Assembly: GCA_001653155.1 (NCBI GenBank)
Contig: BDEJ01000031.1
Location: 1-37,067 of the forward strand
Length of the DNA stretch: 37,067 nt
Reading direction: 5' to 3'
Source of the DNA: Porphyromonadaceae bacterium H1
GTDB taxonomy: Bacteria > Bacteroidota > Bacteroidia > Bacteroidales > Paludibacteraceae
Below, one piece after another: positions 32,375-37,067 of the stretch. The stretch's first letter is position 1; each line of letters starts with the position of its first letter. The position numbers and the translations under genes are program-made. The notes beneath the pieces are model-generated. The model did no database searches and was not told the origin of the DNA. It saw only the letters and a list, made by a program, of their open reading frames with translations.

Positions 32375-33637
32375 TTAAGCCACCAGTAGTTTGTGCTTTC
32401 TTATAACATACCGACAATAAAGAACCTCGATAAAACATGAGGTCGAAAAGGCTAAAGCCACAATAGTAATGTTTGCAACGAATAATAGCCCTATAGTTAG
32501 TATAAGGAAAAAAGAGACCAAAGAAACAAGCTGATTTCGAGGAACAAAGTTGTATTTCTCTTTGGGTACAAATATGAAATAAAAATAGCAACCAACAATT
32601 AGACTGGCATAAATAGAGGTACTTAGTAGACAGACCAAGGGATATGCTCCCGTCATGCTCTCTCCACCGAGAAGTAATACGGCAGGGTAACCTAACAGAA
32701 AGACAGTGAGAATAATGGATATCCCAATGATTTGTTCTATCCTGATGACCTTTTTTATCATTTCCGGACGCAAACCTTGTATCACGCTTGGGAATATGGC
32801 GTCATTAATATTGTTAGTCATTAAACGAGGTATGGATACTACTTTTTGAGCTAAATCCCATAAAGCTAAGCTAGCCATATCGAAAGTTAAACCCAGAATG
32901 AGAGTCGTAACTTCTTGTTTTATTTTTCCAAATACGGAAGACCAAAAAAAAGGCATTGCTTCCAGGAATACATTTTTCAATCGCCCTAAAGGGAGTAAGT
33001 AAACCGAAATCCTATGAATAAATAGAATGTGAAAGAATCCACATAAAGCTGCCGCAAGAGAGGTGCTTGAGATTATTAGAACATAGAGAAACAGATCTGA
33101 TTCCGACTTCACAAACAAGAAAATTAAAAGCAAACTAAGCAGGCGTGAAATTAAGATGATACTTGTGGAAATTTTCAGCTTTTGCATCCCTTGAAAGTAA
33201 CTGTTTGGGAAAAGAGCAGTGCTTATCGTTGTACTAAAAATAAGCAGGTAAAGTATGTCGTGTTGCCTCATGAAAGGAATCAGATATAGTAAAGGGATGA
33301 GGATACATCCACACAACAAAAAAAGATAAATTCTTGCTGAAAAGACTTCAGATAATACTTGGCTCTTTACTTTGTTATCATAGCGATTCTCTGAGAATTT
33401 TTTTAACGCTGGCAATCCAAATCCAAATATGATGACCATATTTAATAATTGGACATTGGAATTAATGAAAATATAAGTCCCGTAAGCTTCCTTTCCTAAC
33501 GTACGAAGTAGATATGGAAGCAGAAGTAATCCGATAATAAGATTGGAAGATTGGGAAAAGAGCATAAAAAAATAATTCTCCCCAATATTTTTTTGAGGGA
33601 ATATCCTTTTTTTTATGTCTTGAAGATTTATATTCAT
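32375..33637 (-). CDS. Polysaccharide flippase (Wzx/MATE-like, lipid-linked oligosaccharide exporter)
   Basis: A 420-residue integral membrane protein with about 12 hydrophobic segments, for example LIIGLLLLPYLLRTLG, FLLCGCILIPLLYLIPFM and LLLIFLFV. The N-terminal ENYFFMLFSQSSNLIIGLLL and LLRTLGKEAYGTYIF are typical of the polysaccharide transporter family that flips undecaprenyl-linked repeat units across the inner membrane. It is the last of four tightly spaced minus-strand genes and starts 20 bases after the glycosyltransferase stop. The substrate is unknown, but the neighbours suggest a surface glycan or O-antigen-like unit. No polymerase (Wzy) or ligase gene is present in the window. Confidence 0.88.
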   Translation of the reverse strand: MNINLQDIKKRIFPQKNIGENYFFMLFSQSSNLIIGLLLLPYLLRTLGKEAYGTYIFINSNVQLLNMVIIFGFGLPALKKFSENRYDNKVKSQVLSEVFSARIYLFLLCGCILIPLLYLIPFMRQHDILYLLIFSTTISTALFPNSYFQGMQKLKISTSIILISRLLSLLLIFLFVKSESDLFLYVLIISSTSLAAALCGFFHILFIHRISVYLLPLGRLKNVFLEAMPFFWSSVFGKIKQEVTTLILGLTFDMASLALWDLAQKVVSIPRLMTNNINDAIFPSVIQGLRPEMIKKVIRIEQIIGISIILTVFLLGYPAVLLLGGESMTGAYPLVCLLSTSIYASLIVGCYFYFIFVPKEKYNFVPRNQLVSLVSFFLILTIGLLFVANITIVALAFSTSCFIEVLYCRYVIRKHKLLVA

Positions 33638-33657
33638 TCGTGAAGGTAAGAGTCCGG

Positions 33658-34845
33658 CTATTTATTTAGCACTTGTTTATATACATCCATAATTTTCTTG
33701 GTGATTATTTCTTCGCTTACTATATCTTTAATATGTTCGGAGATCATTTTTCCATCATAGTTTTGATATGTATTACTCATCTGTAGAATAGCCATGGTAA
33801 GAGACTCCACATCCTCTACAGGTACTACAATAGAGTTTTGCGAAGTCGTCATAAAAGCAGGTACAACGGAAGTAACAATTACCGGCAAACCAGTGCTCAA
33901 TGCTTCAAGTGTAGATATTGATTGTGATTCAACACGGCTTGGAAGAATAAAGATGTTTGCTTTCCATAATTCATTTCGAACTCCTTCTCTATCAAGTTTG
34001 CCTACAAAATGAAATTTATCTTTGTTCTCTACTTTGCTCCATATTTTCTGAAACTCTGAGGTGTTGAAATTTCCTCCTACAATGCTTATTTCGATATTTT
34101 TGTTTTTATTACAAGCTTTATCAAAGGCAGGAAATAGAATATCGTAGCCTTTGTAATAAAAAAAGCTATTGGTTGCGACAAAACGTATTTTATCAGAAAC
34201 ATTTCTCTTTTTGAAGTGAAAATAATTGCAATCCAACATATTTGATATCGCTTTGATAGCAGTTCTTCTAACAAGGAAAGATTCTATTTTAGGCTGAATG
34301 TTTACGGATACGGGAATTATAAAGTTGGCATCAGAAAAAGCTTTTTCATAATAAGGTGTATGCCAATCAGCAAACATGTTTTGGGCATACTCACAAGATA
34401 AGGAGAACCGGGCAAGATGCTCTGTTACTACATAAGGAATTGAGTATTTTTCTTTTATTAGTGCAGCTACGTAGCCTGCATATTTAGCCGAATGAGCATG
34501 GATGATGTCTGGTGTACCGAATTTTTTACAATATTTGTCAAACATTCGCAGTGTTTTTCGAATCCATAAGTCTCCATTTGTTTTTTGAGCTTTCGGCAGA
34601 CATCTGAAAAAATTACGATATACTACAAGGTTGTCTTCATGGGAGACGAAAGTCCTTATTGGATAGGTAAGGTAATTCAATTTGTCGTTTGTGAGGCTGA
34701 GTTCCACATTTGCTAAAATGTTTACACGCATTCCCATGCTTTTTAAGGCAAAGGCTTGTTCTCTTACAAAATCACCTCCACGAGGTAAATACCATGAAGG
34801 TAAGATTAGAATATGTAAGCCTTCTAAGGTGTCTTTTTTTGTCAT
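33658..34845 (-). CDS. GT4-family (GT-B fold) glycosyltransferase
   Basis: A 395-residue cytoplasmic or membrane-associated glycosyltransferase. It begins ILILPSWYLPRGGDFVREQA, the usual GT4 donor/acceptor loop opening. PDIIHAHSAKYAG is near residue 112. The C-terminal nucleotide-sugar domain has FHFVGKLDREGV and a clear EX7E motif in SRVESQSISTLEALSTGLPV (Glu306 and Glu314). Such enzymes are retaining and add hexoses to lipid-linked glycans; donor and acceptor cannot be read from the sequence. The start codon overlaps the stop of the upstream gene by four bases (ATGA), implying translational coupling in the operon. Confidence 0.93.
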   Translation of the reverse strand: MTKKDTLEGLHILILPSWYLPRGGDFVREQAFALKSMGMRVNILANVELSLTNDKLNYLTYPIRTFVSHEDNLVVYRNFFRCLPKAQKTNGDLWIRKTLRMFDKYCKKFGTPDIIHAHSAKYAGYVAALIKEKYSIPYVVTEHLARFSLSCEYAQNMFADWHTPYYEKAFSDANFIIPVSVNIQPKIESFLVRRTAIKAISNMLDCNYFHFKKRNVSDKIRFVATNSFFYYKGYDILFPAFDKACNKNKNIEISIVGGNFNTSEFQKIWSKVENKDKFHFVGKLDREGVRNELWKANIFILPSRVESQSISTLEALSTGLPVIVTSVVPAFMTTSQNSIVVPVEDVESLTMAILQMSNTYQNYDGKMISEHIKDIVSEEIITKKIMDVYKQVLNK

Positions 34846-35846
34846 ACTTCGCGTTTTTTCATTAAATGTTTTTTGACAAAATACATCATTAGCCGGTAGT
34901 AGGACCTTTGGTACCAGGCAAATTCTCCATTAAGCTGTACGGCCTTTCCTTCGATTCCGTTTTTAAACTGGAACAATTTTCCGGTTCCCGAAGGTGTCAG
35001 TTTGGCCATGTCGTAGATCTTACAAAAATCTTGGAGAAAATCAAACAACTCTTTATACATGAAAAAGGAAGCTCGTTTGTTCAGAGCCTCTTCGCTACTT
35101 CCGGCGAAGATCCCTTGTGCAGAGCCTGTTTTCGTGTCGATATGCACAATGATGGCCGAAATGCGTCGCCCTTTGTCGTTTACAAAAAACAGGCGGAAAC
35201 TGGGATCGCCGCATAGCGCTGCAATTTGCTTTGGAGAAATCCGAGAGTTGATATATAGGGATTTACGCTCACACATGCTGTTGTAAATCCTGCAAAAATC
35301 CCTGCAATCTTCTTCTTCAACTTGCTGCAAAGCTTCGAACTCCAATCCGTAGGTGTTCGATTTTCGGATGTTGCGTTCCCAATTCCTATCGTAGCCTATA
35401 GGGGAGCTTAAGTTTATCAGCCGGGTAGTGGTGGTCGAAAACAGACCTACCGGACGTAAATATCCGGCTTGCCTCACTGCCATCTCGTAATTGAAATCCC
35501 ATTCCGTATCCGATTGAATTTCAATTATGTTGTATCCCATTTTAGTCAGTTCTTCATAAAAAGAAGAGAGTTGTGTAAATTGTTTCCGTCCTTGTTGCCT
35601 TGTAGTTTTTTCTTCTTTTTTTTCACGCCTGCACTCGCCGGCTATTTGCAGCATCTTTATACCCATGCGTTTTAAGCTATAGGCCATGCAAGCCACAGAA
35701 GGATTTTCAAGCGAATCGACAAAAAACAAAAAACGATTGTTGTTCTCCACAGAGTTGAAAGCCCACCAACCCTCGCTTTGTGTGACGGGAACATGGGCAA
35801 ACTCACGGGTTATTTTGAAGAATGTATTTCTGTCGATGTTTTGCAT
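34842..35846 (-). CDS. FemAB/GNAT-like acyl- or aminoacyl-transferase family protein (1)
   Basis: A 334-residue soluble protein with no signal peptide. The fold pattern is that of tandem GNAT/FemAB-like domains: FAHVPVTQSEGWWAFN near residue 15, the basic segment YDRNWERNIRKSNTYGLEFE in the middle, FRLFFVNDKGRRISAIIVHI, and a C-terminal KLTPSGTGKLFQFKNGIEGK followed by YQRSYYRLM. FKNGI(E)GK...Y near the end is a common FemAB/GNAT feature. Related proteins add acyl groups or amino acids to cell-surface components; the actual reaction here is unknown. The second member of this pair is 4 bases upstream, and the glycosyltransferase overlaps it by four bases downstream. Confidence 0.78.
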   Translation of the reverse strand: MQNIDRNTFFKITREFAHVPVTQSEGWWAFNSVENNNRFLFFVDSLENPSVACMAYSLKRMGIKMLQIAGECRREKKEEKTTRQQGRKQFTQLSSFYEELTKMGYNIIEIQSDTEWDFNYEMAVRQAGYLRPVGLFSTTTTRLINLSSPIGYDRNWERNIRKSNTYGLEFEALQQVEEEDCRDFCRIYNSMCERKSLYINSRISPKQIAALCGDPSFRLFFVNDKGRRISAIIVHIDTKTGSAQGIFAGSSEEALNKRASFFMYKELFDFLQDFCKIYDMAKLTPSGTGKLFQFKNGIEGKAVQLNGEFAWYQRSYYRLMMYFVKKHLMKKREV

Positions 35847-35850
35847 TGGT

Positions 35851-36855
35851 TTAAATTTTTCCTGATGTTCGAGAAAGAATATGCTGTGCCCATTTTAAGA
35901 AAGAGTAGCATGATGAGTATCGCTTCGAGATATTAAAATAGGGTTGTTGCTTGGCTCCAAAATATTGATTAAACAGGGCCACTCCTTCGATCATGCTGCC
36001 TTCGAAATCATAATTTTGTGTTTTGTCTTTCAGGAAATTAATAGCCTCCCATATCATGTATATCGACGTGTCGTTGGAGTTCGAGCTGCAGTAATGACTT
36101 TTAGCCGTTATCAAATTATATCCTACCGAAGCATCCCAGACGAAGAAGAGGGCGGATAACAGCTCTCCGGCTTTATTTTTAACCGAGATGATGGCGCCTT
36201 GTTCTCTCCTGTAGGCGGCCTCGTATATGGCTAAGAATATTTCCTCCGAATATTCAATCTCTTTTGACCGATCTCGTAGAGTTTTTTTATGAAAAGCATA
36301 AAACTCCTTTGGAGAGAGATCGAAGGAGATTTCAAGCTCTTCTTTTGCCTTTCTCAGCCGCTGTCTGTTGCGCGGATAAATATTTTCAAAAATTTTTTCT
36401 GTGTCTCCGATGTTTTCCAATACGTAGGTGTATCTCGTATTTTGCTTAAAGCCTTGCCAATACAGAGTTTGCCAGTTATTAAAAGTATGATGAAAATTCT
36501 GAGAGAGGTAATCGGGTTTTAATCCTTCAATTTGCTTTATCAGAGCTTGGAGGGCTTTCCGCTCGAAGGAGTAGCGTTTATATAGCTTCACATTTGAAGG
36601 ATAGTTCAACCAGACTCCTCCGTACTGTGTCAATTTCGGCTGTACAATGACTCTGAAAGTGAATTTTTCGTGTAGATGGAATACCCAAACGCCTTGAATT
36701 TGCTTTTTCTCTTCATAGAACAATACCCCCCAAGCCTCATCGGAGCATACAGCATCCATCCACCAGGCCTGCATAAAAAGAGGTAATTGCTTTTCACGAC
36801 AAAGCTCCCTATAGCGATCTTTATTTGCCATATAGGGGGTTCCTGTATCAGCCAT
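35851..36855 (-). CDS. FemAB/GNAT-like acyl- or aminoacyl-transferase family protein (2)
   Basis: A 334-residue soluble protein, first gene of the four-gene operon. It has PLFMQAWWMDAVCSDEAWGV near residue 25, VQPKLTQYGGVWLNYPS, NIYPRNRQRLRKAKEELEIS in the middle, GELLSALFFVWDASVGYNL, and a C-terminal FEGSMIEGVALFNQYFGAK. This matches the GNAT/FemAB-like pattern (Acetyltransf_6 type), in which D(F)EGS and the Y/F-GA segment near the end are common. It has the same length as its neighbour but only distant similarity to it. The function is not known; a role in modifying the glycan made by this cluster is an inference. An internal ATG at 36831 is an alternative start. Confidence 0.8.
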   Translation of the reverse strand: MADTGTPYMANKDRYRELCREKQLPLFMQAWWMDAVCSDEAWGVLFYEEKKQIQGVWVFHLHEKFTFRVIVQPKLTQYGGVWLNYPSNVKLYKRYSFERKALQALIKQIEGLKPDYLSQNFHHTFNNWQTLYWQGFKQNTRYTYVLENIGDTEKIFENIYPRNRQRLRKAKEELEISFDLSPKEFYAFHKKTLRDRSKEIEYSEEIFLAIYEAAYRREQGAIISVKNKAGELLSALFFVWDASVGYNLITAKSHYCSSNSNDTSIYMIWEAINFLKDKTQNYDFEGSMIEGVALFNQYFGAKQQPYFNISKRYSSCYSFLKWAQHILSRTSGKI

Positions 36856-36894
36856 ATTTGATAATTATGTCTTTCTTTAAGTTGTATAACAAGC

Positions 36895-36902
36895 CAAAAG
36901 TA
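36895..36902 (-). promoter_or_regulatory. Possible promoter of the four-gene glycan operon
   Basis: On the minus strand TACTTTTG matches TAnnTTTG, 39 bases upstream of the first start codon. The -33 element is weak (CTTG at 20-base spacing). The remainder of the window up to 37067 shows no gene that I can support. Confidence 0.45.
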
Positions 36903-37067
36903 ATACATATGACGGAGTTTTCCAAGCAATGCTTTGAATTTTACAACTCGTTTATAGCCTTAAAAAATAAAGAAGAAGCTTCCCCGCCAAGGGAATAATC
37001 TTCAAAGGACGTAAATTCAATTAGCAAATGCAACTATTAGGGAATAGGTAAGGATTGATTTTATCGG

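Noticed and set aside
36867-36998. A 43-codon open frame on the plus strand beginning MSFFKLYNKP
   Set aside because: It has no recognisable similarity, no ribosome binding site, and it overlaps the likely promoter of the minus-strand operon. It is too weak to list as a gene.

Overview
The window comes from a bacterium of the phylum Bacteroidota, most likely a Porphyromonas- or Tannerella-like member of the Bacteroidales. Four things point there: a SusC/SusD pair behind an ECF sigma/anti-sigma pair, two proteins with C-terminal type IX secretion (T9SS) sorting domains, promoters of the Bacteroidetes form (TTTG, about 19 bases, TAnnTTTG), and an IS982-type transposase remnant. The species is not determined. 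No rRNA, CRISPR array or prophage was seen.

Region 1 (223-15646, all + strand) is a polysaccharide utilisation locus. It encodes an ECF sigma factor, a FecR-like anti-sigma factor, a SusC-like TonB-dependent transporter with an N-terminal STN signalling domain, a SusD-like lipoprotein, a PKD-like/discoidin surface glycan-binding lipoprotein, a GH5 endoglycanase with a discoidin domain, a second clan GH-A-type hydrolase, a GH92 alpha-mannosidase with two discoidin domains, and a T9SS cargo protein built of two minimal internalin-like modules. From 965 onward the genes are 6-56 bases apart and look like one operon. The likely scheme is that surface enzymes bind and cut a mannose-containing glycan, SusC/SusD import the fragments, and occupancy of SusC signals through FecR to the sigma factor. 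The substrate is unknown.

Region 2 (15660-17016) is a scar: a frameshifted IS982 transposase (-), a truncated zinc-finger transposase (+), then an intact tRNA-Ser(GCU) gene (-) with its own terminator and promoter.

Region 3 (17320-32069) is mainly housekeeping: bifunctional (p)ppGpp synthetase/hydrolase, proC, a small lipoprotein, fabG, an LRR/T9SS surface protein, a five-repeat DUF349 protein, a 3-methyladenine DNA glycosylase, rplM-rpsI, rpsB, tsf, udk, a 3'-5' exonuclease and an MltF-like lytic transglycosylase. The ribosomal-protein genes have long leaders with visible stem-loops, and a strong terminator-like hairpin separates rpsB from tsf.

Region 4 (32375-36855, all - strand) is a compact four-gene operon: two FemAB/GNAT-like transferases, a GT4 glycosyltransferase and a Wzx-type flippase. 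This suggests assembly and export of a lipid-linked surface glycan.

I did not find a system that is clearly undescribed. The most interesting items are the enzyme combination and repeated discoidin module of the utilisation locus, its terminal minimal-LRR T9SS protein, the candidate leaders and attenuator in the ribosomal-protein genes, and the paired FemAB-like proteins in the glycan cluster.
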